Origin: Lientehia hominis
Lineage (GTDB): Bacteria > Bacillota > Clostridia > Lachnospirales > Lachnospiraceae
DNA length: 64,000 nt
Direction of reading: 5' to 3'
Assembly (NCBI RefSeq): GCF_021044755.1
Contig: NZ_JAJNOR010000001.1
Coordinates: 62,001-126,000 of the forward strand
Position numbers and translations under genes: made by a program. Below, one piece after another: positions 24,364 through 34,210 of this stretch. The notes under the pieces are model-generated. The model saw only the letters and a list, made by a program, of their open reading frames with translations. It did not search any database and was not told the DNA's origin. Numbering within the stretch: position 1 is the first letter of the stretch; each line of letters begins with the position of its first letter.

Positions 24364-26613
24364 CTAGCAGCTACAGTATTTGGTTAATACAAGTTCCAGC
24401 TTTTTGCTGTCAATAGGCTTAGTTAAATAGTCATCCATACCAATGGATAAGGCTTTGTCCACATCTTCTTTAAAGGCGTTTGCGGACATTCCTACTATGA
24501 TTGTACGGGGGCGCATTTCCTCCGCCTCTAACTGACGAATAGCCTTTGTAGCCTGATAGCCATCTAAAACCGGCATTTGTACATCCATAAATATAATATC
24601 ATAACGGACAGATCCATTCTGAACCAATGTGATTGCCTCTCGTCCATTCTCCGCCGTGTCTACGTGAAGACCGCGTTCGGTAAGAAATGTCTCGGCAATT
24701 TCTAAATTAAGCGCGTTATCTTCAACCAGAAGCACCCGGCCGGATATCCGGGAAACATTGCTGGTATCCGATTCCAAATCCTTGTTTAGCCTGTCCGGCA
24801 TCAGCGTATCGCACATGACTTCATAGAGATGGGATTTAAAAAGAGGCTTAGACAGAAAAGCGGTAACACCAGCCTCACGCGCTTCCTCCTCGATGTCTGT
24901 CCAATCATAAGCACTGAGGATGATGATCGGAATGTCATCTCCCACTTTCTGCCGGATTTCTCTCGCTGTCCTGACGCCGTCCATGCCGGGCATCAGCCAA
25001 TCCAAAATAATAACATTATAATCTATGTACTGTTTATGGGCGGTCTCTACACGGACCACAGCCTCTTCACCGCTCAGGACCCATTCACTCTTCATACCGA
25101 TTTCTTCCAGTATCTCCGCAGTATTTATACACACGTCCTGATCATCGTCCACCACCAGTGACCGCAGATCCTTGAATAAATCAGGAATGATTTTTTCTTC
25201 CTGCTGTTCTGTCTCTAATGGGAGCGAGACCGTAATCGTAGTTCCCACGTTTATCTGGCTATGTACAGAAATCATACCACCCATAATATCTACGATGTTC
25301 TTTGTGATCGACATTCCAAGCCCTGTCCCCTCAGTTTTGCTGACAGTAGAGGTGGCGGCCCGTTCAAATGGCTGGAACAGGACCTGCTGAAATTCTTCGC
25401 TCATACCAATCCCGGTATCGCTGAACTGGAATTCATAAATCGCCCGTCCGTCGCACTCGCAGGACTTCTGTTCCATACGGAGTCTGACTTCTCCTCCCTC
25501 ATCAGTAAATTTGATAGCATTGCTCATGATGTTCTGCATGATTTGATGCAGGCGCATAGAGTCAGTAATCACAATTTCATTTGTAATTCCCAGGATAGAC
25601 AGATCTAGTTTTAAATGCTTCGCTTTTACCTGAGGTTCGATTATGGTCACAAAATCATGTACAAAATCTGCAAGGCTGATGGGTTCCTCGTTCAGTACAA
25701 CCTTTCCCTTTTCAATTTTGCTCATATCCAGAATTTCATTGATCAGGCTCAGCAAATGTCTGGAGGAGGTTGATATCTTACTCAGACATTTCTTTACACG
25801 TTCCCTGTCATCCAGATGGGAACTGGCAATCGCAGTCATGCCAATGACAGCATTCATAGGCGTTCTGATATCGTGGGACATGTTGCTGAGAAACTGAGAT
25901 TTGGCTTCGTTGGCGGCCTGAGCGGCTTCCGCGATCTGTTTTTGCAGATATACCGCTTCTTTTTCCCGTTTTTTCAGAATATGCTGGTAAATAAACAGGG
26001 ACACAGCCACTGCAATGCCTAAAGCTGTGACCAAAAGAAGCATTATTTTTCTGTACGATAAAGATTGACCATAAAATTCATTAAATTTATTATCTGCATT
26101 TTTCACTAAAAGGGTCAGTTCACTGTCGATTTCGTCCAAAAAGGGAATAATCATATTATCCGTGAATCTTTTGATAACTGCATCCATGGCACCGCTGTTC
26201 TGACACATCTCTAATAGGACGTTCATCTGCTGAATCACATTGTCATAGAGCGTACTGATATTTACAGCGGCGTCGGCATCGGTAAGGTACAATTCTGTTA
26301 GGATATATAACGCTTCCCGGCTGCTTTCCTGATTCTGCACAAAGCTGTTTGAGACTTCTTCTATAGCTTCCTCGGATCGGTCAGTTCCAAGGCGGGCAGC
26401 CAGCAGTCTGATTTGCAGTGAATTCACCTTCATATCGCCAGCAGCAATGACTACTGGAAAGGGGTGTTCTTTTATATTTTCAATTTCTTCGACTATACTG
26501 CCCGTATAAAATACAGATACAAGATAGTATCCAAGCATCAAAACCGCCAGGAATATTGCGGTGACTGATGACAGCTTATGATATTTTTGGGCTGCATGAT
26601 GGTTTTCAGACAT
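24364..26613 (-). CDS. Hybrid sensor histidine kinase with two receiver domains
   Basis: 749 aa from MSENHHAAQ, where GAGGGG precedes the ATG. Two membrane helices (about 15-37 and 191-211) enclose a mainly helical extracellular sensor. Then a coiled-coil stretch, HisKA with phospho-acceptor H247 (NMSHDIRTPMN), HATPase (N box MSNAIKF, G boxes DTGIGM and GTGLGM), REC1 with D538 (LDWLMPGMDG) and REC2 with D677 (MDVQMPVLDG). There is no Hpt or DNA-binding output in the chain and no response regulator gene nearby. It follows the ABC transporter genes on the same strand after 92 bp, so it may respond to the same nutrient, but that is inference. Confidence 0.93.
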   Translation of the reverse strand: MSENHHAAQKYHKLSSVTAIFLAVLMLGYYLVSVFYTGSIVEEIENIKEHPFPVVIAAGDMKVNSLQIRLLAARLGTDRSEEAIEEVSNSFVQNQESSREALYILTELYLTDADAAVNISTLYDNVIQQMNVLLEMCQNSGAMDAVIKRFTDNMIIPFLDEIDSELTLLVKNADNKFNEFYGQSLSYRKIMLLLVTALGIAVAVSLFIYQHILKKREKEAVYLQKQIAEAAQAANEAKSQFLSNMSHDIRTPMNAVIGMTAIASSHLDDRERVKKCLSKISTSSRHLLSLINEILDMSKIEKGKVVLNEEPISLADFVHDFVTIIEPQVKAKHLKLDLSILGITNEIVITDSMRLHQIMQNIMSNAIKFTDEGGEVRLRMEQKSCECDGRAIYEFQFSDTGIGMSEEFQQVLFQPFERAATSTVSKTEGTGLGMSITKNIVDIMGGMISVHSQINVGTTITVSLPLETEQQEEKIIPDLFKDLRSLVVDDDQDVCINTAEILEEIGMKSEWVLSGEEAVVRVETAHKQYIDYNVIILDWLMPGMDGVRTAREIRQKVGDDIPIIILSAYDWTDIEEEAREAGVTAFLSKPLFKSHLYEVMCDTLMPDRLNKDLESDTSNVSRISGRVLLVEDNALNLEIAETFLTERGLHVDTAENGREAITLVQNGSVRYDIIFMDVQMPVLDGYQATKAIRQLEAEEMRPRTIIVGMSANAFKEDVDKALSIGMDDYLTKPIDSKKLELVLTKYCSC

Positions 26614-26705
26614 GATATCCCCTCTTAACATTATTTTTTAATCATAGTATCATAGAAAAGGGGGTTCAGCAATGTTTTTTCATATGGAGAAATGTAAACC
26701 CGGCT

Positions 26706-27326
26706 TCACAAATCCTTGCTGTTTATTTCCTCCAGGCGGATTTCCCGATCACATATTTTTTTCGCCAGTTCTTTATTATGGGTCACCATCAAAAGTCCCA
26801 GTCGACGCTCCTCCACTTCTTTTAACATCAGATTCCAGATCTGCGCCTGTGTGATCACATCCAGCATGGTGCTCATCTCGTCCGCAAACAGGAAATGAGT
26901 TCCATGAAACAGGGAACGGGCCACACAGAACCGCTGCAGCTCACCCCCGGACAGTTCTCTCGGATATCGCTCCAGCCAGTCTTTTTCAATCCCGAGCGCT
27001 TCCATCACCTCGTCCCGGTACATACCGGATTCCTGCAGCACTTTTTTCATTTTCCATCGAGGATTTATGGCTTTTTCCGGATGCTGATAAATCAGCTGTA
27101 CCGGAGAAATGCCTTTTCGTGGAAGCGGTTTTCCGTCCAAAAGGATTTCCCCTTTTTGCGGGCGGAGATATCCGGCCATAATCCGAATCAGCGTACTCTT
27201 CCCATATCCGCTTGGCCCCACCAGACCGACCCGTTCTCCTTCTTCTATACTCAGGCTGACGTCCTGTAAAATCCACGGAGATTTAGCACCATACCGAAAG
27301 CTGATATTTTTCGCTTCAATCCGCAT
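26706..27326 (-). CDS. ABC transporter ATP-binding protein, NikE/DppF type (short)
   Basis: 206 aa. Walker A GPSGYGKST, signature LSGGELQRF and Walker B LFADEMS. It lacks the C-terminal oligopeptide-binding extension that its partner ATPase has, as in NikE-type subunits. The Walker B glutamate is followed by MSTMLD instead of the usual PTxxLD. It overlaps the preceding ATPase gene by 11 bp, and GAGGTG precedes the start. It powers uptake together with the four genes upstream. Confidence 0.9.
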   Translation of the reverse strand: MRIEAKNISFRYGAKSPWILQDVSLSIEEGERVGLVGPSGYGKSTLIRIMAGYLRPQKGEILLDGKPLPRKGISPVQLIYQHPEKAINPRWKMKKVLQESGMYRDEVMEALGIEKDWLERYPRELSGGELQRFCVARSLFHGTHFLFADEMSTMLDVITQAQIWNLMLKEVEERRLGLLMVTHNKELAKKICDREIRLEEINSKDL

Positions 27327-28245
27327 GAATACACCTCACATATCCCCCACGCACCTCTCTCATGGGTATCTCTTGTTCACATTCCTTTGTTTTATAAGGA
27401 CATCTGGGAGAAAACAGGCAGCCCTCCGGGAGATATTTTGCATAAGGCTGAAAACCAGCAATCGGTTTAAAACCATTCTGCGGAAGTGCCTCCCACAGCG
27501 CTTTGGAATAAGGATGGCGAAGAGCCTCAGGCCCCTTCCTGAAATCCTCTGCTTCCGTTATTTCCACAGTTGTTCCCGCATAGAAAACGGCGATACGGTC
27601 CGCTATATGAAACGCCAGGTCAATATCATGAGTGATCAGTACCACAGCTTTTCCCTCATCCGCAAGTTCCCGAAAAACCTTCAGAGCCTCCAGCGCCATC
27701 TCCAGATCCAGTCCCGGTGTAGGCTCGTCGGCAATGATCAGCTCTGCGCCGCTGATCACTGCCGTGGAGACAAGGACTCTTCTGGCCATACCGCCTGAAA
27801 GCTGAAAGGGATACAGCTTTTCTGTTTTCTCATCCAGATGAAACCGTTTAAAGATCTCCCGCTGGGCGGCTATGCGTTCCCGGTCCGGTTTGCTGCCCCT
27901 CACCTGTGCTTCCACCTTCATCAGTGGATCCAGATAAGCGACAGACTGAGGAACCAGCGCCATTTCCTTTCCTCTCAGTTTTTCTTTGTCTTTCTGGGAC
28001 AGTACACGGCCTCTATAAGAAATCTCCCCGCTCATTGCCGCATTCCCCGGCAAAAGCCCCATGACCGCATGAGCCAAAAGGCTTTTTCCGGAACCGCTGG
28101 ATCCGGCAATCGCCACAATCTCTCCTGGGCATACATCCAAATTCAGGTTGGAGATTACTTTAAGATCATACTGCTCCAGCCCTGTGTCATACATATGAAA
28201 GGATACTGACAGATCCTTAACCGTTAAAATTGGTTCTTTTTCCAT
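27316..28245 (-). CDS. ABC transporter ATP-binding protein, NikD/DppD type
   Basis: 309 aa. Walker A GSSGSGKS, Q-loop PQSVAYLDPL, signature LSGGMARR, Walker B LIIADEPTPGLD and the switch His in ITHDIDL. The C-terminal part has GCLFSPRCPYKTKEC, the Cys-rich extension typical of oligopeptide/dipeptide/nickel transporter ATPases. It pairs with the shorter ATPase that overlaps it. Confidence 0.93.
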   Translation of the reverse strand: MEKEPILTVKDLSVSFHMYDTGLEQYDLKVISNLNLDVCPGEIVAIAGSSGSGKSLLAHAVMGLLPGNAAMSGEISYRGRVLSQKDKEKLRGKEMALVPQSVAYLDPLMKVEAQVRGSKPDRERIAAQREIFKRFHLDEKTEKLYPFQLSGGMARRVLVSTAVISGAELIIADEPTPGLDLEMALEALKVFRELADEGKAVVLITHDIDLAFHIADRIAVFYAGTTVEITEAEDFRKGPEALRHPYSKALWEALPQNGFKPIAGFQPYAKYLPEGCLFSPRCPYKTKECEQEIPMREVRGGYVRCIHAD

Positions 28246-28254
28246 AACTCTCTC

Positions 28255-29127
28255 CTATTCATGGGCGCTGTAAGGATCTATGATCTTCTTCAGGTTCTCT
28301 CCCAAACGGTCAAACAGCAGGACGATGATTACCAGCATCAGTCCCGGAAAAAAGGCCAGCCACCACATTCCCGTTGAAAGATATTTCATGGATTCTGACA
28401 GGATGATACCGATAGCCGGCTGCTCCGGGGGCAGGCCAAACCCAAGAAAAGTAAGACTGGATTCGTGCATGATGGCGTGGGGAAACATCAGGATGAGCCC
28501 GATGATAAACTGCGGCACCATATGAGGCAGAATATGATGGACGGTGATCCACCAGCTGGAATGTCCTAGCTTTCTGGATACCTCGATATACTGCTGGGAA
28601 CGTATCTGAAGGACTTCACTACGGATAATACGGGCCAGCCCTGTCCAATGGGTGACCGCCACACCTATGAGGACTCCTTTAAGACCCTTCCCGCAGGCAA
28701 AGGATATCAGAATCAGAAGGACCGTGTGAGGAATCCCCATTACCAGGTCTATCACCCAGTTGATAAAGTGATCCAGCCAAGATGCCCCTGTAGCCGCCAC
28801 GACGCCTACGATCAAAGCGATCACAGCGCTTACGCAGGATGCCACAGTCCCTACTACAATACTGACAGATAAACCCTTTATGGTCCTCACCAGCATGTCT
28901 CTGCCCAGCATATCTGTTCCGAAGGGATGCTCCCAGGAAGGTTTCAGACCTTTCTGAGAGAAATCTGCCGCGATCAGATCATTGCTTGATAAAGCCCCTG
29001 CCAGATATATTCCCACAAGCACGGCAAACATCAGTACCGCCAAGACGATGATTTTTGTTCTCCTGTTCAGAAAACAGGAGCCCTTTCCAACTCGCAGAGT
29101 ACGGTCTTTAGCTGCCATATGACTCAT
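28255..29127 (-). CDS. ABC transporter permease, NikC/DppC type
   Basis: 290 aa with six predicted membrane segments. The loop EVLQIRSQQYIEVSRKLGHSSWWITVHHILPHM is an EAA-type coupling motif (read as EVSRKLG...HHILPH). The first helix is preceded by a basic cytoplasmic tail. It overlaps the other permease by 20 bp, so the two are translationally coupled. Confidence 0.92.
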   Translation of the reverse strand: MSHMAAKDRTLRVGKGSCFLNRRTKIIVLAVLMFAVLVGIYLAGALSSNDLIAADFSQKGLKPSWEHPFGTDMLGRDMLVRTIKGLSVSIVVGTVASCVSAVIALIVGVVAATGASWLDHFINWVIDLVMGIPHTVLLILISFACGKGLKGVLIGVAVTHWTGLARIIRSEVLQIRSQQYIEVSRKLGHSSWWITVHHILPHMVPQFIIGLILMFPHAIMHESSLTFLGFGLPPEQPAIGIILSESMKYLSTGMWWLAFFPGLMLVIIVLLFDRLGENLKKIIDPYSAHE

Positions 29128-30112
29128 TCTTATATCCCTCCTTGATCTGCGGATCTACGATTCCATAGATAATATTGGCCAGCATATTTCCGGCAAAGAC
29201 GAACAAAGCGCTGAACAGAGTAATTCCCAAAAGAAGAGGGATGTCAGATCCCATACCTGCCGCAGCCGCAGCCGCACCCAGTCCGGGATAAGAGAAAACA
29301 CTTTCTGCGAGCACAGAACCGCCGAACAATTCACTGAATGAACCGAACTGCATGGTAACAGCGGGAAGCAGTATATTCCTGAACCCGTGCCGCTTCAGAA
29401 TGCTGAATCGTGATTCTCCTCTCGCCTTGGCAAAAAGAACATAATCACTTTCCAGCACATCTACCAGCTTTTCTCTTGTATGAAGCGCCACGTTGGCAAA
29501 GGAAAGAAAGCTGAGAGTCAATGCGGGCAAAACCAGATGATGGATTCTCTGCAGGATAGTAACCTCATCGGCCGGCACTCCCTTTGGCACGCTCATCCCC
29601 ATTGGGAACCATCCCAGCTTCACAGAAAAGAACATGAGAAACACGATTCCTATCCAAAACGTAGGAATCGAACACATGACAAGGCAGATCTTTTTCAGAA
29701 TCTTATCCAGCCACTTTCCATTAAAAATTCCCATGGCGCACCCGATACCGAAACCAATCAGGCCCGAAAAGAGCCAGGCCGTCAACATGAGCGCCAAAGA
29801 AGCTGCAAATTTTTCTTTGATGATATCCAGAACCGGACGGCGGTATATCAGTGATGTACCGAAGTCGCCATGGAGAATAGAATTTCCCCAGGCGAGGAAT
29901 CTCTCCAGTGGAGGATCATTTAATCCCCAGTATTCCGCTATATTTTCTCTTTGTTCTTCACTGACGTTTGGGACTGCTCCCACGTACTGCTGTACAGGAT
30001 CCACAGGAGACGCGCTGACCAGTATGAAACTGATTATGCTGACAGCGATCAGAAGTGTCACCACACGGACCAGATATCTGCCCGTAAATTTAAGAACGTG
30101 CATTTTTTTCAT
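29108..30112 (-). CDS. ABC transporter permease, NikB/DppB type
   Basis: 334 aa. N-terminal helix, SPVDPVQQYVG periplasmic-side motif and LNDPPLERFLAWGNSILHGDFGTSL, both typical of DppB/NikB proteins. The EAA-like loop ARGESRFSILKRHGFRNILLP couples to the ATPases. It begins the membrane part of the operon, after a hairpin that separates it from the binding-protein gene. Confidence 0.92.
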   Translation of the reverse strand: MKKMHVLKFTGRYLVRVVTLLIAVSIISFILVSASPVDPVQQYVGAVPNVSEEQRENIAEYWGLNDPPLERFLAWGNSILHGDFGTSLIYRRPVLDIIKEKFAASLALMLTAWLFSGLIGFGIGCAMGIFNGKWLDKILKKICLVMCSIPTFWIGIVFLMFFSVKLGWFPMGMSVPKGVPADEVTILQRIHHLVLPALTLSFLSFANVALHTREKLVDVLESDYVLFAKARGESRFSILKRHGFRNILLPAVTMQFGSFSELFGGSVLAESVFSYPGLGAAAAAAGMGSDIPLLLGITLFSALFVFAGNMLANIIYGIVDPQIKEGYKNESYGS

Positions 30113-30153
30113 TCGCCCACCCTCATTTTTCTTTTATTGTAAACGCACATTTC

Positions 30154-30178
30154 GCTCCGGACAAAATCTGCCCGGAGC
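30154..30178 (-). promoter_or_regulatory. Intercistronic hairpin between the binding protein and permease genes
   Basis: A 7-bp GC-rich stem (GCTCCGG / CCGGAGC) with an 11-nt loop and no downstream T-run. Such hairpins usually stabilise the upstream binding-protein message and lower permease expression. Confidence 0.5.
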
Positions 30179-30205
30179 AAAATAATATTTTTATCAATGA
30201 TTTCC

Positions 30206-31885
30206 TTATTCCCAGGTCCACTCCGCCAGATTGGCAATCAGGGGCCAGGCTTGTCCATGGGCGTGTATCCTCTGATTTCCGATATCCAGTCCGTCCTTTA
30301 CATAATAAAGATGCGTCATATTCACGTAGAATGCCCAGGGGGCCTCTCCTCTCATGGAGGTACCCGTCTCTCCGTCCCACTGCGCTTTCTGCCACCATTC
30401 ATAGGAGTCCTCAATTGTGAGGGAGTTCATCGCCTTGTCCAGATATTCATCTGTTTTTTCACTGGTATAAAATTCGGGATTATAAAAATCAGTCTTACCT
30501 GCGTTGCTGCTGTGATACAACATATAGGAAGTCATCGGACTGTCCGAGCCCCATCCCATGATCATAGGTTCCGAGAACATTCTTTTCACGGTATCGTCCG
30601 CGCTCACACCTTCGACGTTTATGTCAAATCCCATATTTTCTTTGGCTTGATTTGCCACAGACATTGCCACTGCCTGACGCATGGAGTCTCCCGCAAAATA
30701 CATCAGATTAAAGGACAGCTTCTCTTCGTCTTTTTCCCGGATTCCGTCTCCGTCCGTATCCTTCCAGCCAGATTCATCTAAGAGCTTATTGGCATATTCA
30801 ATGTCTGTTTCAATCACATCTTCTTTGTTCCACCACAGCATTCCGTCACATTCGGAATACGCCGGAGCCGCATAGCCGTTTAAAGCTTCCTCTATAATCT
30901 TCTCCCGGTCAATGCCATAACAGAGTGCTTTTCGTACATTGACATCGCAGGTGATGTTATTACCAATTTTGTAGCCATCCTCCGTCGTCTTGCCTTCATC
31001 GGGAACTGTAGGAAGCGTGATGCCTCTGTTATCCACAGATTCGACTTCTTCCACATGCATTCCTTTGATTTCTGAGGCGGCCAGTGTCGCGGAAGTGAGA
31101 GCGATATCCACCTCTCCCGCCTGTGCGGCTACAAAACGGGCGTCTTCTTCCTGAATCAGAACAACCGCTCTCTTTATCTTAGGCTGTTCCCCGTAATAAC
31201 TTTCATTTGCCTCCAGGATAAACTGCTGGCCCTTATCCCACTGGACCATCTTATAAGGACCAGATCCGATGATCTGGTCTGCTTCCAGACCAAATTTATC
31301 ACTATAGGCATTTTCCGGTACGATCCCCATCTGAGCAATTGTATAGATAAAAGTCACACAAGGCTTTGACAGCTTGAATTCGACGGTAGTATCATCCGTT
31401 GCTTTGCAGCTCTCCATCATGGTCAGATCCATGTAAGTGGCTTTTTCCTTGGCGGTGTTGAACGAGAAAGCCACATCGGAAGCTTTCAGAGGATCACCAT
31501 TTGTAAACGTCACATCGTCTCTTATTTTAAAGGTCCAAGTCAGCGCGTCGTCACTGACCGTATATCCTGTAGCCAGATCATTTTCCAGCTGATCGTCGCC
31601 ATTTACTTTTACCAGATTAGAGTAAAGGGGAGAACCTGTATATCCGAATCCCGTGCAGGGGTCAAAAGAATCTCCCTCACTGGAAAAACCAATGCTCACC
31701 TCTGATTTTGCTTCCGCAGGTTCCCCCTCGTTTTTCTCCGTCTCTTCCTTCTCCGTCTTCTCTGTGTTGCCTGCCGTCTGGCTCGGCTTGACTGTCGATG
31801 TACCGGAATCTCCGGATCTGCCGCAGCCTGCAGCCAAAGCGATTATGCATAAAAGCACTGTGAGTGCCTTCATTCCCTTTTTCAT
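30206..31885 (-). CDS. ABC transporter substrate-binding lipoprotein, family 5 (nickel/peptide/opine type)
   Basis: 559 aa from MKKGMKALTVLL; AGGAGG is 9 bp upstream of this ATG but touches the ATG 9 bp earlier. Signal peptide with lipobox AAGC, then an acidic, Glu-rich linker and the SBP_bac_5 fold (SIGFSSEGDSFDP...IIGSGPYKMVQW...). The C-terminus QAWPLIANLAEWTWE and the motif set resemble nickel- or metallophore-binding members (NikA/CntA-like) more than dipeptide-binding DppA, but the ligand cannot be settled from sequence alone. It is the first gene of the transporter operon. Confidence 0.88.
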   Translation of the reverse strand: MKKGMKALTVLLCIIALAAGCGRSGDSGTSTVKPSQTAGNTEKTEKEETEKNEGEPAEAKSEVSIGFSSEGDSFDPCTGFGYTGSPLYSNLVKVNGDDQLENDLATGYTVSDDALTWTFKIRDDVTFTNGDPLKASDVAFSFNTAKEKATYMDLTMMESCKATDDTTVEFKLSKPCVTFIYTIAQMGIVPENAYSDKFGLEADQIIGSGPYKMVQWDKGQQFILEANESYYGEQPKIKRAVVLIQEEDARFVAAQAGEVDIALTSATLAASEIKGMHVEEVESVDNRGITLPTVPDEGKTTEDGYKIGNNITCDVNVRKALCYGIDREKIIEEALNGYAAPAYSECDGMLWWNKEDVIETDIEYANKLLDESGWKDTDGDGIREKDEEKLSFNLMYFAGDSMRQAVAMSVANQAKENMGFDINVEGVSADDTVKRMFSEPMIMGWGSDSPMTSYMLYHSSNAGKTDFYNPEFYTSEKTDEYLDKAMNSLTIEDSYEWWQKAQWDGETGTSMRGEAPWAFYVNMTHLYYVKDGLDIGNQRIHAHGQAWPLIANLAEWTWE

Positions 31886-32151
31886 CTTTTCCATCCTCCT
31901 GTTTTACGCTTTTTCAGCCAACGGGTTTATTATACATAATTCGTGCTTCTTCGGGAAGCCACCCCGGGGGATATTTTTTTAACATTCGCATAAAGTTAGT
32001 ATAAACAGGATGGCGGCAGACCTTCTGTTAAGAAAGCATCAAGCTCGTGCTTGAATTATGGACAGACGGCTCCTCGTCTGTTATAGTGGTATCAATTTCA
32101 CGTCAACTTGTTTACAGAATTCAAGAGAGGAATATAAGAAAGGCAGGCAGA

Positions 32152-32979
32152 ATGTTCGAGATTTCCACAATAATCAAAGGTTTTATCATCGGCGGCTCCA
32201 TGCTGATCCCGGGGGTCAGCGGCGGAACCATGTCCATGATCTTTAAAGTATATGACCGTATGATCTCATCGGTCAGTTCATTTATGAAGCACAAAAAAGA
32301 GAGTTTTTTCTTCTTGCTCCAATTCGTGCTGGGAGCCGGAGCCGCGTTCCTCATCTTATCCGGCCCCATGGCTTCCCTAAACCGTCATTTTCCACAGGAA
32401 ATGGGATTTTTTGTGATCGGAGCTGTGATCGGAGGGATTCCGGTCATCTATAAAGAATCGAGGACAGAACACTTGTCCTTTAAAAGCTTTCTCTATCTTG
32501 CTGCCGGACTGATCCTTGTATTTGGCATCGCCATGCTTCCAAAAAATCTGTTTCATGCCGGAAGCGGTGGCCTCCTCAGTTTCCTCATTCAGTTTCTGGC
32601 CGGTATTCTGGGTGCGCTGGCGTTAGTTTTGCCTGGGATTTCTTTTTCTTCCATGCTGTATATGATGGGAGTCTATAATTTTATTTTCGGCGCGCTCGGA
32701 GACAGAAATTTCCTGTCTCTACTCCCCTTTGGCGCAGGATGTATCCTGGGTATTCTTCTGCTGACCAGATTTCTGGAAACAGCCATGAAACGATATCCTC
32801 ATCCCACTTATATGATCATACTGGGATTTGTGATGGGTTCCATCGGAGATATCATGGGGGAGATTCCGCGAATGCCGGCCGGGAAAGAAATCTTTTCCTG
32901 CATCTTCTGGGCCGCCGCAGGATTTTTCATTATTTATCTTCTGTCCAGGTGGGAAGAACAGCATCCAGAAACCGTATAA
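32152..32979 (+). CDS. DUF368 membrane protein, undecaprenyl-phosphate translocase (PopT family)
   Basis: 275 aa from MFEISTIIKG. The track upstream of this Met (from 32047) has no ribosome binding site or hydrophobic sense, while AAAGG stands before 32152. Eight or so membrane segments with the two family signatures, GGSMLIPGVSGGTMSMI near the N-terminus and ALVLPGISFSSML in the second half, an inverted-repeat architecture. DUF368 proteins were recently shown to return undecaprenyl phosphate to the cytoplasmic face for wall synthesis. It is convergent with the anti-sigma gene, with 7 bp between the stops. Confidence 0.88.
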   Translation: MFEISTIIKGFIIGGSMLIPGVSGGTMSMIFKVYDRMISSVSSFMKHKKESFFFLLQFVLGAGAAFLILSGPMASLNRHFPQEMGFFVIGAVIGGIPVIYKESRTEHLSFKSFLYLAAGLILVFGIAMLPKNLFHAGSGGLLSFLIQFLAGILGALALVLPGISFSSMLYMMGVYNFIFGALGDRNFLSLLPFGAGCILGILLLTRFLETAMKRYPHPTYMIILGFVMGSIGDIMGEIPRMPAGKEIFSCIFWAAAGFFIIYLLSRWEEQHPETV

Positions 32980-32986
32980 TCCGCTG

Positions 32987-34210
32987 TTAATTGAAGCCGC
33001 CGTCCCATAATGGCATATTGGAAATATATTCAGATCTTACGGCCGGAACATAATATGCGCCGTAGGTCTTCAGTCCGTTTTTTTCTTCTAACTCCGGAAT
33101 TTCCACGTAGAAGCAGTAATACGGCATATAGTACTGTTCCCTCGTTCCCCTTCTATAAACGAGTTCCACCTTTGCGGCGTAATCCAGGCCGGCCATTTCA
33201 TAAGGTACACTTGTAATATAGTTTCCATTTGATAACAGATCAGACGCTTCATCTGCCGTTATGATGGGATAGTCACCAACTTTCTGCGATAAGTCCGGCT
33301 GGTAGATTCTGGCGAGGAACAGATCCCCATCATCATTGCAGTAAAAGGCAATCCGGTTAAAATTGTAATTGACGATCTGTTCTGTCTGACTGCCGCCTGC
33401 GTCAAAAAATTCAATATGATATACCTGCTGAAGATTAATGTTATAATCGCCGCCATAAATATTGATCTTCGAATCTTCAAAATGAATTAGATTTTGATAT
33501 TCCTTTTTAAGGTACTTCGCTGCTTTCAATAACTCTTCATAAGACGCGTAGTGAGTAAAATTGTACTCTTCCGGCAATGATATGGCAGGTTCAAAGAAAA
33601 TCGTCGCTGTCATTGACTGGTCCACTTCAATTTTCAAGCCTTCTGCTTCTGCCGTCAGACTCGTCGGTTCAAAATATCCCTCGGGTACGGTGTCTCCTCC
33701 AATCTGAAGCTTTTCTATGATTTTTTGCTTTGTTTCTTCGTCAGGAGCGTTGTCTGTGATATCCAAAGAAACAGGATCCAGTCCCAGCCGGCCGGCGATT
33801 TCCATCAGAAGTTCCCGCATTTTATCTGAATCAGCTCCTGATGCCATTGAGTTTTCATCATAAGACAGAGGATTCTGATAAACCGGCAGGGCAGAGATCT
33901 CCGTCGTTTCTTTCCAGGGATTTTGATTGGTCAGTTCGGAAATATCATAGGCCATATAGCCCTCAAAACCCATACTGTCAGTACTATTTTCGGAAATTGT
34001 AAGAAGCGGTAATTCTATAGTATTCCCCGGTGACTTTTTGGGGAACATCCGCATCCCCGCATATACAGCCAAAACAAGGCACGCTGCCACTACTCCCCAT
34101 TTGACCCAGTGCAGTCTCTTTTTCTTTTTTTCTCTGCGGACTAAGTTTGTTTCCTCAATGATATCATCATGAAGCATATTCAACGCATCGCTGATTTCCT
34201 CTTTTTTCAT
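32987..34210 (-). CDS. Membrane anti-sigma factor-like protein
   Basis: 407 aa. A short cytoplasmic N-terminus (1-33, MKKEEISDALNMLHDDII), one membrane helix (about 35-52) and a large extracytoplasmic domain with no recognised family. Its start overlaps the ECF sigma gene stop by 4 bp (ATGA), the standard sigma/anti-sigma layout. No HCC zinc motif is seen. The extracytoplasmic part is rich in beta-strand patterns and acidic residues and may sense an envelope signal. Anti-sigma function is inferred from layout. Confidence 0.75.
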   Translation of the reverse strand: MKKEEISDALNMLHDDIIEETNLVRREKKKKRLHWVKWGVVAACLVLAVYAGMRMFPKKSPGNTIELPLLTISENSTDSMGFEGYMAYDISELTNQNPWKETTEISALPVYQNPLSYDENSMASGADSDKMRELLMEIAGRLGLDPVSLDITDNAPDEETKQKIIEKLQIGGDTVPEGYFEPTSLTAEAEGLKIEVDQSMTATIFFEPAISLPEEYNFTHYASYEELLKAAKYLKKEYQNLIHFEDSKINIYGGDYNINLQQVYHIEFFDAGGSQTEQIVNYNFNRIAFYCNDDGDLFLARIYQPDLSQKVGDYPIITADEASDLLSNGNYITSVPYEMAGLDYAAKVELVYRRGTREQYYMPYYCFYVEIPELEEKNGLKTYGAYYVPAVRSEYISNMPLWDGGFN

